From Bacteroidales bacterium (GTDB lineage Bacteria; Bacteroidota; Bacteroidia; Bacteroidales; VadinHA17): a stretch of DNA of 48,707 nt. Numbering within the stretch: the first letter of the stretch is position 1; each line of letters begins with the position of its first letter. Of the stretch, positions 27,259 through 37,427 are shown in pieces. Location: positions 1 through 48,707 of the forward strand of contig JALONV010000015.1 of assembly GCA_025454755.1 (NCBI GenBank), in the 5' to 3' direction. A program made the position numbers and the translations under genes. The notes below the pieces were generated by a model. The model was given only the letters and a program-made list of their open reading frames with translations. It had not been told where the DNA came from and searched no databases.

Positions 27259-29420
27259 AAAGAATAATTATTGGAACAGTACTTTTAACTATTGCGCTCT
27301 TTGCAAATGCCATACCCGATGAGGGCATGTGGATACCCATCCTGATCGAGAAATACAATATCAGGCTGATGCAGGAGAAAGGATTCAAACTTACCGCTGA
27401 AGATATATATAGTGTCAATAAGGCCTGCATGAAGGATGCAGTGGTAAAATTCGGAGGAGGCTGCACAGGTGAGCTGATATCTTCAGAAGGTTTGCTGATC
27501 ACAAATCATCATTGCGGTTATGGCGCTATCCAGCGGCTGTCAACTATTGAGCACGATTATCTTGCAAATGGATACTGGGCAATGTCGCGCGAAGAGGAAA
27601 TTCCCAGTCCCGGATCATTCATAACCATTCTTAAGAGCATGGAAGACGTGACCGACAGGATGATGAAAGGAATAACTGACGAGATGGACAGTGAAGCCCG
27701 TCAGAATGTGCTTAATGCGAATTCTGATGAGATCAGGAAAACTGCCATTGAAGGAACACATTATACTGCAATGATCACTCCTTTTTATATGGGGAACCAG
27801 TATTTCCTGATGATTTATGAAACTTTCAACGATATCAGGTTTGTGGGAGCTCCTCCTTCAGCCATAGGAAAATTCGGAGGAGACACAGACAATTGGGTTT
27901 GGCCTCGTCACACAGGTGATTTCTCGGTTTGGAGGGTTTATGCCGGAAAGGATAACAAACCGGCCGAATACTCAAAAGACAATGTGCCTTACAAACCTCT
28001 TTACCATTTTCTGATTTCGCTTAAAGGCGTGCATGAGGGCGACTTTACCATGGTATTAGGCTATCCGGGATCAACATCTGAATATGTTCCTTCCTATAAT
28101 GTTGACATGGTGAAAAATTATATCAATCCAAAGCGAATAGCTATCCAGACGACTAAAATTGAGATCATGGACGCTGCAATGAATAAAGATCCGCTCATCA
28201 GACTTCAGTATTCGGCAAAGGAATTTGGCATTGCTAATGGATGGAAGAAATCGATAGGAGAGAACCAGGGCCTTGAAAGGATGAAGACCATTGAGAAAAA
28301 GCAGGAATTTGAAAAACGCCTTACGGAATGGATAAACGCGGATGAAAACAGGAAGGCTAAGTATAGCAAACTGTTGCCTTCATATGAAAAACTATATTCT
28401 GAACTAAAGGATTATTCGCTTGTGAGCAGTTTTACAAGCGATGCTTTTTTCAGTACCGGCGCAGAAGCTGTAGGATTTGCACGTAACATGATGACCCTGG
28501 CTGGATTGTATGAGGGTACTCCGTATGAAGCAAAGATCAGTGTGGTCAGGAGCGAACTGCTTTCAGGAGCCAAAGGATTCTTCAAGAACTATAACCGCGA
28601 AACTGATAAAAAACTGTTTGTGGCTGTTATGAAGATGTACGGCGAGAATCTGGATCCGAAGTGGCAGGCTCCCGAATACATTAAAATAAAGAATTTCTGT
28701 AAAGGTGATTTCCAGGCACTTGCAGATAAGGTTTATCCGGCAACGATATTTGCCGATGAGGCAAAATTCACTGCGTTTGTCAGTGCGTTCAACAAGGGCA
28801 GTGTGGCAAAACTTCAGAAAGATCCAATCTACAGGCTGGCAAAAAGCGCCAGCAATTTTATCTCTGAAAATATAAGAGGCGAGCTTAACCGGTTATCATC
28901 TGAGATTCAGAAGCTGAATCCGCTATACATGAAAGCTCAGATGGAATTTGACAGGGACCGTGTTTTCTACCCCGATGCCAATTCAACTCTCAGGGTAGCC
29001 TACGGAACAGTCAAAGGTTATTATTCAAAAGATGCAGTCTATTTCAAGCATTATACTACACTCAAGGGTATAATTGAGAAGGATAATCCGGAGATATTCG
29101 ATTATGATGTCCCTGACAGGCTCAAGCAGCTTTATACCGCAAAGGATTATGGAAGGTATGCACAGGAAGGAGAGATTCCAGTCTGCTTCATTGCAGATAA
29201 CCATACTACCGGAGGAAATTCAGGCTCTCCCGTGTTGAATGCCGACGGCCACCTGATAGGCATAAACTTTGACAGGGCATGGGAAGGTGTTGCCAGTGAT
29301 CTGGCCTATAATCCTGACCAGAGCCGTAATATAAGTCTCGATATCCGCTATGCTCTTTTCATAATCGATAAGTTCGCGGGCGCTGTTTACCTTCTGAATG
29401 AGATGACGATAGTGGAGTAA
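27255..29420 (+). CDS. S46 family dipeptidyl peptidase, DPP11-like
   Basis: 721 residues with a signal peptide (to about residue 20; ALFANA). Trypsin-like double barrel: catalytic His86 in LLITNHHCGYG, probable Asp222 in RHTGDFSVWR and Ser656 in GGNSGSPVLN. In this family the residue 18 positions after the serine sets specificity: Arg in DPP11 (cuts after Asp/Glu) and Gly in DPP7. Here it is Arg674 (NFDRAWEG), so DPP11-type specificity is predicted. It is a periplasmic enzyme that releases dipeptides for amino-acid fermentation. Its start codon lies in a heptamer repeat, so initiation does not use a Shine-Dalgarno. Confidence 0.9.
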   Translation: MKRIIIGTVLLTIALFANAIPDEGMWIPILIEKYNIRLMQEKGFKLTAEDIYSVNKACMKDAVVKFGGGCTGELISSEGLLITNHHCGYGAIQRLSTIEHDYLANGYWAMSREEEIPSPGSFITILKSMEDVTDRMMKGITDEMDSEARQNVLNANSDEIRKTAIEGTHYTAMITPFYMGNQYFLMIYETFNDIRFVGAPPSAIGKFGGDTDNWVWPRHTGDFSVWRVYAGKDNKPAEYSKDNVPYKPLYHFLISLKGVHEGDFTMVLGYPGSTSEYVPSYNVDMVKNYINPKRIAIQTTKIEIMDAAMNKDPLIRLQYSAKEFGIANGWKKSIGENQGLERMKTIEKKQEFEKRLTEWINADENRKAKYSKLLPSYEKLYSELKDYSLVSSFTSDAFFSTGAEAVGFARNMMTLAGLYEGTPYEAKISVVRSELLSGAKGFFKNYNRETDKKLFVAVMKMYGENLDPKWQAPEYIKIKNFCKGDFQALADKVYPATIFADEAKFTAFVSAFNKGSVAKLQKDPIYRLAKSASNFISENIRGELNRLSSEIQKLNPLYMKAQMEFDRDRVFYPDANSTLRVAYGTVKGYYSKDAVYFKHYTTLKGIIEKDNPEIFDYDVPDRLKQLYTAKDYGRYAQEGEIPVCFIADNHTTGGNSGSPVLNADGHLIGINFDRAWEGVASDLAYNPDQSRNISLDIRYALFIIDKFAGAVYLLNEMTIVE

Positions 29421-31607
29421 TCAGAACCGGATCGTATATTTCACCTTCACCCTGGCCTCATAGGTTTCAGGAGTGAACCTTTCCATCGGATCAATTGCAG
29501 GAGAGTTGAATGTAAGAAATATCTCCTTACCCGGCTTTATGATCCACTGGAACCTGGACTGCCATCCGATCCTTTCGGTCTTGTTGTCGTATTGGGCAAA
29601 ATTTGACCACAAAATATTCGGACTGAAAAGGAAATTCAGATTTGCACGATAGATCCTTGTTACGAAATCTCCTTCTTTCAGATCTACCCATCTGTGTTCG
29701 GCATCCAGACCCAGATAAACTGGTACAATGATCTTGTAGCCTGTCTGGATAAGCAGATCGGTTCTGTTTCCGGAATAAAACGTTCCAAAACCCAGCTTTG
29801 CCAGAGCCCAGAAATTTCTTTTCCTGGCTGAGGTTATTGTCAGGGCATGTCTCCAGAAGTAATAATCATCTGCAGGTATTGATATTGACCTGAAAATCTT
29901 AAATGGCTCCTCAAGTTTCTCAAACTGGTACTGGGAGGTGGCTGAGATTAAGTCACCGCTCAAAAATGTTATTGAAAAGTAATTGAGATTTATTTCTGCA
30001 GTCAGGAGGTCATTCGTTTTGATACTATAAATAAAAGAATAGTCTGCTCCGCTTTTTACCTGGAGTATGGGAGAGTTCTCCGGACGCGGGCCAAATGTTA
30101 TCCCTCCATAAATGTCCCCAATACCTGTCCTTGGTACAAATCCAAGACCCGGCAAAAAACTATCGCCAATCTGCAGATAGCCAAACCTGAAGTTCAGAAA
30201 ATCATTGGGATAGTTCAGTTCAGTCCCGAACGAAAAATCATTTCCCTTAAGTCCGGGTGTGAAAGATTTAACGCCATACAGGCTGTAATTTATATTCTTG
30301 TTGCCCTTGAACTCTGTGGTTCCGAGTTTAATATCTAACCCGGCGACTGAGTTGGCGGCATCTGATGATGCATTGCCGTTGGTACCTATAATGCCTATTG
30401 ATGATTGCTTCCCAAGGTCAAGAGAAACCCTGCCAATTGTATATCCGGGATTATCCCATGCGTTATCATCTTTTATGTGAAGAATTCCGAAATTCCATCT
30501 GCCCGTTTTACCTGTAAACTTACCCCCATACTTAATTGTCACAGGATTGCCGAGGCTGTCCAAACCTATTCTTCTTGAGAAGAATGGGATCATTGAAGTT
30601 TTCTTGGTGTTGTCGTCATCACCGTTGAAACCAAAGTTGAAATAATTTGATCCGTCAAGAAAGAAGTCACGTTTCTCAGGGAAATAAAGTGAAAAGCGTG
30701 TAAGATTTATCTGTTTTTCATCTACTTCGGTCTGTGCAAAGTCGGTGTTGGCTGTCAGCGCTATTTTAAGCGAGGGTGTCAGCTGATAGAAAGCATCCAT
30801 GCCGATATCAATAACAGGATCAGGCTCAGCATTGTCTTTCTTGCTGAATCCTCCGGTGACATAAGGTATAACATCAAGGCCTATGCCCTGTGTCATACCG
30901 GTCATTCCTGTGAGTCTGCCTGCGTCTGATACCTGGAATTTATCTGAATTTAATGATGTAGCAGGCCAGGTGGAAGTCTCCGATTTTCTTTTTATGTACC
31001 TGATGCATTTTAATCCCCATGTATCAGATGCCTTATTAAATCCCATTGTCTTGAAAGGGATTATAAGTTCTCCTTCCCAGCCATTTTCGGTTATCTTCGC
31101 TTTCCCGTCCCAGATGCCGTCCCAGGCTTTATTGAAGTACTTTCCATTCTCATTGATCAGTGCATCTCCAATGCTTCCTCTGGGTCCGAGCTGGAACCAG
31201 TAACCGCTTCTACCGTCGAGGAAAGTATCAAATATTATCTGGATCCTGTCATCTTCTCCCAGGCTTACATCCCTGGCCAGCTCCTTGGCAATTATCCCTT
31301 TTGGATCATCAAAGCACCTGATGCCTACATAAATGTTGTTGTTATCAAAGAGAAACAGGAATTCTGTTCTTTCGGTAATCGTATCCCCGTTTTTTGGCTC
31401 TTTCTGAAAAAAATCACTTACGACAGCAGCACTTTCCCATGCAACATCTCTTACGAATCCGTCAATTGCAGGGGCTTTTTCAGTAAAAACAGCCCTGATC
31501 TCCGGTTGTGCCAGAAGCTGAGGTGTAAAACAAACTTGAAGTAAGAATATTATTAATGAAACATGGAATGTACATCTTTCATTTGCAGCATAGAAGATCT
31601 TCCCCAT
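29421..31607 (-). CDS. DUF5916 outer-membrane-associated protein with CBM9-like domain
   Basis: 728 residues with a signal peptide (about 1-33). The N-terminal part (about 40-230) reads as a carbohydrate-binding family 9-like fold (APAIDGFVRDVAWESAA ... YVGIRCFDDP). The rest is a DUF5916 beta-barrel-like region (ALTANTDFAQTEVDEKQINLTRFSLYFPEKRDFFLDG) ending in KVKYTIRF, with a terminal aromatic typical of outer-membrane barrels. Substrate unknown. It converges with the peptidase gene with no spacer between the two stop codons (29420/29421). Confidence 0.85.
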   Translation of the reverse strand: MGKIFYAANERCTFHVSLIIFLLQVCFTPQLLAQPEIRAVFTEKAPAIDGFVRDVAWESAAVVSDFFQKEPKNGDTITERTEFLFLFDNNNIYVGIRCFDDPKGIIAKELARDVSLGEDDRIQIIFDTFLDGRSGYWFQLGPRGSIGDALINENGKYFNKAWDGIWDGKAKITENGWEGELIIPFKTMGFNKASDTWGLKCIRYIKRKSETSTWPATSLNSDKFQVSDAGRLTGMTGMTQGIGLDVIPYVTGGFSKKDNAEPDPVIDIGMDAFYQLTPSLKIALTANTDFAQTEVDEKQINLTRFSLYFPEKRDFFLDGSNYFNFGFNGDDDNTKKTSMIPFFSRRIGLDSLGNPVTIKYGGKFTGKTGRWNFGILHIKDDNAWDNPGYTIGRVSLDLGKQSSIGIIGTNGNASSDAANSVAGLDIKLGTTEFKGNKNINYSLYGVKSFTPGLKGNDFSFGTELNYPNDFLNFRFGYLQIGDSFLPGLGFVPRTGIGDIYGGITFGPRPENSPILQVKSGADYSFIYSIKTNDLLTAEINLNYFSITFLSGDLISATSQYQFEKLEEPFKIFRSISIPADDYYFWRHALTITSARKRNFWALAKLGFGTFYSGNRTDLLIQTGYKIIVPVYLGLDAEHRWVDLKEGDFVTRIYRANLNFLFSPNILWSNFAQYDNKTERIGWQSRFQWIIKPGKEIFLTFNSPAIDPMERFTPETYEARVKVKYTIRF

Positions 31608-31642
31608 CCCTTTGTTTCAAATATTGGTCATTAATTGATCTG

Positions 31643-31654
31643 CAAATATATTTG
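31643..31654. promoter_or_regulatory. Palindromic CAAATATATTTG, -7 elements on both strands
   Basis: The 12-bp palindrome holds TATATTTG on each strand (plus 31647-31654, minus 31650-31643). On the minus strand it would start transcription about 30 bases before the DUF5916 gene. No clear TTTG at -33 on either strand. Confidence 0.45.
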
Positions 31655-31683
31655 TTTGGATAAATTCTAATGGTATTCTTTAA

Positions 31684-31803
31684 TTATTTGTACGGATTTT
31701 CTTTCTTGATTTCATTTCTGATATTGCTCAGCCATTTCTGAATGGGAGCAGGAAATGTAGCAATGTAATCATCGATAGTCAATGGTAAAGAAGTCTGTTT
31801 CAT
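31684..31803 (-). pseudogene. DUF1801 N-terminal remnant
   Basis: A 39-residue frame, ATG to TAA, beginning MKQTSLPLTIDDYIATFPAP and continuing QKWLSNIRNEIKK. This matches the start of DUF1801 (YdhG-type) proteins, in which TIDEYIATFP...LxxIRxxIKK is followed by about 80 more residues that are absent here. Too little remains for a folded DUF1801 domain, so I read it as a decayed gene stub; a genuine micro-protein is the alternative. It is divergent from pdxB and upstream of the DUF5916 gene. Confidence 0.55.
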
Positions 31804-31883
31804 ATTATTTTTTAAGTCGTATAAATTATTTTATTTATGATTATCTAAAATTATTAACTTTCACAATCAAATCTTTGGGAAAA

Positions 31884-33008
31884 ATGAAAATAATTGCTGA
31901 CGACAAAATACCCTTTCTAAAAGGAGTTCTTGAACCTTATGCTGAAGTGGTATACCTTCCGGGCAAGGCAATAACCAGAAAAGCACTTGCAGATGCAGAT
32001 GCCCTGCTTACAAGAACGAGAACTAAATGCACCGAAGCTCTTCTGAAAGGGACTAAAGTCAGATTCATCGGGACAGCAACGATAGGCTTTGACCATATCG
32101 ACACACAGTTTTGTGAAAAAAGCGGGATCGTCTGGACAAATGTTCCGGGATGCAATTCCACATCAGTACAGCAATATGTTGCTGCAGCTCTTCTCAAAAT
32201 GGCTTCCGAATTCAGATTCTCCCTGAAAGGAAAAACGATTGGCATCGTAGGTGTGGGAAATGTAGGGTCCAAAATCCAGAAGCTGGCAAACTTACTGGGC
32301 ATGAACGTTCTTCTTAATGATCCCCCGCGTGCCAGGGCAGAAGGCGAAAAGAATTTCGTCAGCCTGGGAACTGTATTGTATGAATCTGATATTGTGACAC
32401 TTCATGTACCGCTCAACGTTGTAGGTGAAGACTGCACCTGGCACCTGATAAACGAAAAGAGCTTCAAGAAGATGAAAAAAGGGGCATGGTTTTTTAATAC
32501 ATCACGGGGAGAGGTGACTGAGACTGGGGCTCTTAAGAAAATCCTTTCTGCGGGCAAGCTTGCCGGCGCAGTACTTGATGTGTGGGAAAATGAACCCGAC
32601 ATTGACCTCGACCTGATGGGTAAAACCTTCCTTGCGACTCCACACATCGCAGGGTATTCAACAGATGGAAAAGCAAACGGCACTTCAATGGTAGTGAACG
32701 CATTGTGCAAGCATTTCAGCCTGCCTCTTGAAAACTGGTATCCTGATAATGTCCCGGCTCCGGGACACCCGGTATTCCCTGTTGATGGCATCGGAAAGAC
32801 CAATGAAGATATAATCAGGATGGCAGTGAATCATACCTATAATATTGAGGAAGATAATATCAGGCTGAGATTCTCTCCGTCTGATTTTGAGAAGCAGCGT
32901 GGTGAATACAGGGTGCGAAGGGAATTCAATGCCTTTACAATCAGGCTGAACGGTGGAACAAAGAAAGTGCGGAAAATGCTGGAGGGACTAGGATTCAGGG
33001 TAGTATAA
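31884..33008 (+). CDS. pdxB: Erythronate-4-phosphate dehydrogenase
   Basis: 374 residues. D-2-hydroxyacid dehydrogenase fold: IIADDKIPFLKGVLEPYAEV, TATIGFDHID, NAD-binding GIVGVGNVGSKI, NTSRGEV, and catalytic His in LATPHIAGYSTDGKANGT. The C-terminal PdxB-type dimerisation domain follows (about 290-374). It catalyses the second step of pyridoxal-phosphate synthesis. The ATG at 31884 is chosen because the upstream in-frame extension (from 31782) is not conserved-looking and overlaps the DUF1801 remnant. Confidence 0.9.
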   Translation: MKIIADDKIPFLKGVLEPYAEVVYLPGKAITRKALADADALLTRTRTKCTEALLKGTKVRFIGTATIGFDHIDTQFCEKSGIVWTNVPGCNSTSVQQYVAAALLKMASEFRFSLKGKTIGIVGVGNVGSKIQKLANLLGMNVLLNDPPRARAEGEKNFVSLGTVLYESDIVTLHVPLNVVGEDCTWHLINEKSFKKMKKGAWFFNTSRGEVTETGALKKILSAGKLAGAVLDVWENEPDIDLDLMGKTFLATPHIAGYSTDGKANGTSMVVNALCKHFSLPLENWYPDNVPAPGHPVFPVDGIGKTNEDIIRMAVNHTYNIEEDNIRLRFSPSDFEKQRGEYRVRREFNAFTIRLNGGTKKVRKMLEGLGFRVV

Positions 33009-33043
33009 GGAATCTGCTCAACAGGGTAAGGAATCTTTGCTCT

Positions 33044-36000
33044 TCAATTTTTATCTTTCTCATCCCGGGCAAACTGCTTTACCTGGTAAACAAACGCCTG
33101 GAGTTTTGTATCAAGAGCGACGGTATCCGAACCATCATAGGCAATGTTGATGAACGGCATATTATCGTGATCCTGGCGGAATGTATCACTGACAGATGCT
33201 ACGACAGTACCAGGCATGCAGGTGAACGGCAATATTGCAGCCACACCTGAGATGCCTCTTTTTGCTAAGGCTGTGGAAAGGCCCATAGCTATCGGCGGAT
33301 CACCATCATAAAACTCATTCACATACGTGTTGCACAAGCTCAGTATTTCATGGAGCGGAATATCTTTTTCATGATCTGTGAATTTCTTTATGCCATTCAA
33401 TAATGAAGCAACAATCACTTCCTGTCCAATACCCTGTATCGTTGACTTCACAACTCCCTTCCTGTCATTTTTCCATCTGCTGTCCCTGGTGAAACGATAA
33501 GTAGAATATGTGATCCACTCCGAGAATGGTCCAATAATGACCTCAGCGCCAAGATCCTCAAGACGGTTTGCGATGTTGCCGTTACAGCCTGCATTATCGC
33601 GCATGAAGATTTCTCCCACGACCACCACAACCGGTCTGCGGTGACTTCTGTCGATTTCAATTTTACGGAAATCATTTGCTATATCGACCAGCTGCCGGTG
33701 AAGCCCCCGGGAACCATTCTCTATGCACTTCTCAATTTTTTTTAAGGCATCTTCATAGATCTTTTCGGTTTCACCCTTGTGCAACTCATATGGTTTTGTC
33801 TCCCTGAAGATCTTTCTTAAATAATCGAATGCAACAAAACCCTTCCACGCGTTGATCCTGAATTTTGTGCCATGTTCCCCTGCTATATCCGCATAGGAAG
33901 TGTCATTTGAAGGCGTTATAAGCTCGGCTTTTTCGAATCCCAGTCTGTCAAACAGGATCCTGTGAAACTGGTTGTACTGACCGAACCGGCAGGGACCATT
34001 ATGATCGGGCATGAAAAAGCTCATCTTTGAAGGATCGGCTCCGGGTTCCTTGAGCTTTCTGATGAAACTTCCTGTGGTGCATATCATCGGAAAACACTCT
34101 TTGGATGAAGTATATTTTCTGCCTATGGCTAAATCTTCCTCGGTCAATTTGGGAAGTACTTCAGAGGGAACCCCGACGCTTCTTGCCGCGGCTGCTATCA
34201 TATAGGCTCCGTCATGCATATACGGAAAATAGAGCATTCTTTCTTTTGGAGGGGAAGTGGGGCTCGGTCTTGGCCTGAAGATCTGCACCTCCTTTTTCTC
34301 ATTCTGCTCCGATCCTCTGAGGCTGTCGAGAAATGCCTCAATCCGTGTCACCATACCTGCATCTGCAGAATGCTCATCAACTTCCAGGTGAAGGAAAGGC
34401 TTTCCTTTAAGCTCCTCAGTAACATAATGCCAGATAAAGGAATCGGGTCCGCAACGGAAATTACTCAGGTATACTGCATAAAGTCCGTCTGTTTTTGCAA
34501 CATGCTGTGCTGCAGCAATTATCTTCTGCCCGTTTGGCCAGTACATGTTCCTGTAGTTCTCAAAGATCTTGGTAGTATTAAGATCGAACATATCCAAAGG
34601 TATGGGCATAACATTCTGACTTAAAAGCTTTTCAACCAGTCCCAGATTCAGGTACTGATCGCTGCTGTTATACGGCCTGCCAAGAAGGACTACAGGACGA
34701 CAGTTTGCAGGGATATTTAAAAGCACATCACGGCCATACTCTATAAGCTTCCTCTCAAAGGAAACCTGTACTGAATCGGCATAATATACCGCTTCCCTGA
34801 TCTCTTTTTTCCTTATCCCGAACTTCTCACAGAAGTAGGCTGTCATTTCCTTGATGAGTGCGCGTTCAAAATATCTGAAATGCAGTGTCGGGATCAGAAG
34901 CTTTGACTCATCCACTTTTCCTTTCAGAGCTGCTTTCACCATGAATGGATATGTCTGTATCCATGGACAGTTGCAGTTGGTTGTCTTCTCATAACCCCTG
35001 AATTTGGCGTTGACGATGAATGGGAGGAAGATATAATCCACTTCTTTCTCTATAAGATCGGTAACATGGCCCAGCATTAGTTCGACAGGCAGACAGGTTT
35101 CAGCTGTGATGGCTTCAATGGAACGGGTGATCAGCGGTTTGTCTGATTCCTTTGAAATGACAACGGTGAATCCCAGCTGTTCAAAGAAAGTTCTCCAGAA
35201 CGGGAACTGCTGATAAAATACCATAAGAGCCCTGGGAATTCCAATTGTCGTGTTTTTCCATTCCTTTGGCTCTTCATAACCCTCCATCAGCATTTCTGTT
35301 CTTTTCAGGAAAAGATTCGGGATATTGCCTGTATCCTTCTTCCTGCCGTCAGTCTCATATTTTTCGCACCTGCCACCATAAAACAGGGATTTTTTCTCGC
35401 CGGATATCTTTACCTTTCTTATTTCGCAGTGATTCGTGCATCCCTGACAGGTAAACATGCTGATCTCGTAAGGCACATTGCGTATGCCAAAGCCCTTGAA
35501 AGTTGTTTTTTGATCTTTGGCCATTGCCCTCTGGGCGAGTATTGCTGCCCCAATAGCTCCGGTCACGTCGTAATGAGGAGGTATGATGATCTTCTTTTCC
35601 AGTACCTCTTCAAATGCAGCCACCACGGCTTTATTATTGGTAACTCCTCCCTGGAAGAAGATCTTGTTGCCAATTCTTCGTTCTCCAACTACTTTCTGGA
35701 GGTAATTGTAAACTATTGAATATGCAAGCCCACCAACAAGATTCTCATTCCTGGCTCCCTTCTGCATGAATGAGTTCAGATCGGATTCCATGAAGACAGT
35801 GCATCTGTCGCCCATCTTCAGGGGAGCCTCAGATTTCAGGGCAAGGTTGCCGAATTCTTCAACTATATTGATTTTAAGTTTTTCAGCCTGTTCTTCAAGA
35901 AATGATCCCGTTCCTGCAGCACATACCTTGTTCATTTCGAAATCGATAACCACTCCGTTCTCAATGCTGATATATTTTGAATCCTGTCCGCCAATTTCAA

Positions 36001-37297
36001 AGATCGTATCAACTGTAGGGTCATAATCTATGGCTGCGGTTGCCTGAGCCGTTATTTCATTCTGAATTGTATCAGCACCTATGAAATCTCCTGTCAGATA
36101 TCGGCCTGAACCTGTTGTACCGGCTCCGATAACTTCCACATTGTCTCCGACTTCATTATAAATTTCAGTCATTCCCTGCCGGATGGCTTCCAGCGGTTTG
36201 CCGGCAGTTGGAAGATAGCGCCTTGCAACCACATTATGCTCCTTATCAATAAGTACAACATTGGTGCTCAGGGAGCCTACATCCACACCAAGATAAACGG
36301 GCATTCTTTCCTTTCCGTTTAACCTTATATTCACATCCTTGCAGTATATGCTTGCGGATTCTTTTAGTTTAGGAAGCGTTACAAATGACGTAGAGTCTGA
36401 GCGAAGATATTCCTTAAGGTCCTCAAGTCCTTTGAAGTTTTTCATTTCAAGGTTGTTGTAGTGGGCATACATGACTGCCCCAATTGCCCCCATCGAGGCG
36501 TGGTATTCAGGAATAATGAGCTCTCCTTTCCCCAGATCAAGGATATCACTGAATGCTCTTACCATTCCGGTATTTGCTGCTACTCCACCTGAAAAAACTA
36601 TTGGTTTCCGTATCTCCTTCGATCTTGCGACATTGCTCCTGAAATTGCGTGCAAGGGCAAAGCAGAGACCGGCAACAATATCATGTAATGGAGTTGCGAT
36701 CTGCTGATGATGTATCATGTCGCTTTTTGCAAACACACTGCAGCGCCCTGCAATTCTTGGAGGATCAGCAGATTTAAGAGCCATCTCACCAAATTCATTT
36801 TCAATTCTCACTCCAATTCTTTTGGCCTGCTGGTCGAGGAATGATCCTGTACCTGCTGCACAGATGCTGTTCATCTCAAAGTCAACAAGACGCGACGGGC
36901 CTTTGCCGGGATCAGGTTCAAGAATGATAAGCTTGGAATCTTCCCCACCTATCTCTATTACGGTCTTTACATCCGGATAAATTCTTCCGGTGGAGGTGGC
37001 CTGAGCAATAATCTCATTTACAAATGCTCCTCCGATCAGCTGAGAGCCCAGTTTCCCTCCTGATCCGGTAAACGCTATTCCGGAAAAATTCTCTGCAGGA
37101 TGGCACTGAAAGATTTTTATCAGTTTATCATACAACACATGAAAAGGTTTCCCATGCACATAGTCATAATAGTTTTCCAGAATATTGCAGTCCTTGTCCA
37201 TCAGCACAGTATTCAATGATACTGATCCGATATCAAGTCCAAGGAATATGGATGAATCATTATCTGCCCTGGTATATAAATATGAATTAATACCCAT
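33044..37297 (-). CDS. Giant acyl-CoA dehydratase activase-like fusion (two activase modules)
   Basis: 1417 residues. Module 1: ASKHA ATPase with FLGLDIGSVSLNT (18-30), EIGGEDSKLI and the cluster-ligating Cys in NSICAAGTGSFL (C146). Module 2 repeats this: YLGVDVGSLSTNV, EIGGQDSKYI and C459 in NKVCAAGTGSFL. Then FTCQGCTNHC (C617, C620, C624), a DUF2229-like region (IGIPRALMVFYQQFPFWRTF) and a C-terminal HgdB/dehydratase-like part with SKECFPMICTTGSF and GPCRFGQYNQF. Family knowledge: such activases use ATP to drive an electron to very low potential for 2-hydroxyacyl-CoA dehydratases or double-cubane reductases. The substrate is unknown. Likely co-transcribed with the ferredoxin-type gene upstream. 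Confidence 0.85.
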   Translation of the reverse strand: MGINSYLYTRADNDSSIFLGLDIGSVSLNTVLMDKDCNILENYYDYVHGKPFHVLYDKLIKIFQCHPAENFSGIAFTGSGGKLGSQLIGGAFVNEIIAQATSTGRIYPDVKTVIEIGGEDSKLIILEPDPGKGPSRLVDFEMNSICAAGTGSFLDQQAKRIGVRIENEFGEMALKSADPPRIAGRCSVFAKSDMIHHQQIATPLHDIVAGLCFALARNFRSNVARSKEIRKPIVFSGGVAANTGMVRAFSDILDLGKGELIIPEYHASMGAIGAVMYAHYNNLEMKNFKGLEDLKEYLRSDSTSFVTLPKLKESASIYCKDVNIRLNGKERMPVYLGVDVGSLSTNVVLIDKEHNVVARRYLPTAGKPLEAIRQGMTEIYNEVGDNVEVIGAGTTGSGRYLTGDFIGADTIQNEITAQATAAIDYDPTVDTIFEIGGQDSKYISIENGVVIDFEMNKVCAAGTGSFLEEQAEKLKINIVEEFGNLALKSEAPLKMGDRCTVFMESDLNSFMQKGARNENLVGGLAYSIVYNYLQKVVGERRIGNKIFFQGGVTNNKAVVAAFEEVLEKKIIIPPHYDVTGAIGAAILAQRAMAKDQKTTFKGFGIRNVPYEISMFTCQGCTNHCEIRKVKISGEKKSLFYGGRCEKYETDGRKKDTGNIPNLFLKRTEMLMEGYEEPKEWKNTTIGIPRALMVFYQQFPFWRTFFEQLGFTVVISKESDKPLITRSIEAITAETCLPVELMLGHVTDLIEKEVDYIFLPFIVNAKFRGYEKTTNCNCPWIQTYPFMVKAALKGKVDESKLLIPTLHFRYFERALIKEMTAYFCEKFGIRKKEIREAVYYADSVQVSFERKLIEYGRDVLLNIPANCRPVVLLGRPYNSSDQYLNLGLVEKLLSQNVMPIPLDMFDLNTTKIFENYRNMYWPNGQKIIAAAQHVAKTDGLYAVYLSNFRCGPDSFIWHYVTEELKGKPFLHLEVDEHSADAGMVTRIEAFLDSLRGSEQNEKKEVQIFRPRPSPTSPPKERMLYFPYMHDGAYMIAAAARSVGVPSEVLPKLTEEDLAIGRKYTSSKECFPMICTTGSFIRKLKEPGADPSKMSFFMPDHNGPCRFGQYNQFHRILFDRLGFEKAELITPSNDTSYADIAGEHGTKFRINAWKGFVAFDYLRKIFRETKPYELHKGETEKIYEDALKKIEKCIENGSRGLHRQLVDIANDFRKIEIDRSHRRPVVVVVGEIFMRDNAGCNGNIANRLEDLGAEVIIGPFSEWITYSTYRFTRDSRWKNDRKGVVKSTIQGIGQEVIVASLLNGIKKFTDHEKDIPLHEILSLCNTYVNEFYDGDPPIAMGLSTALAKRGISGVAAILPFTCMPGTVVASVSDTFRQDHDNMPFINIAYDGSDTVALDTKLQAFVYQVKQFARDEKDKN

Positions 37298-37427
37298 TCT
37301 TTCTCGTGGTTATCCGTCTGGTTTATGTAAACATATACAAAAAAAGAAATGGAATGCAGGAAAATGATTAAATATTTTCCTAAGAATGTCTTTATCCCTT
37401 GACTCGTCAAACTGCCCTGCTGTCACC

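Noticed and set aside
31782-31883. Upstream extension of PdxB
   Set aside because: The extension overlaps the DUF1801 stub and is not like PdxB; the ATG at 31884 begins directly with the conserved MKIIADDKIPF.
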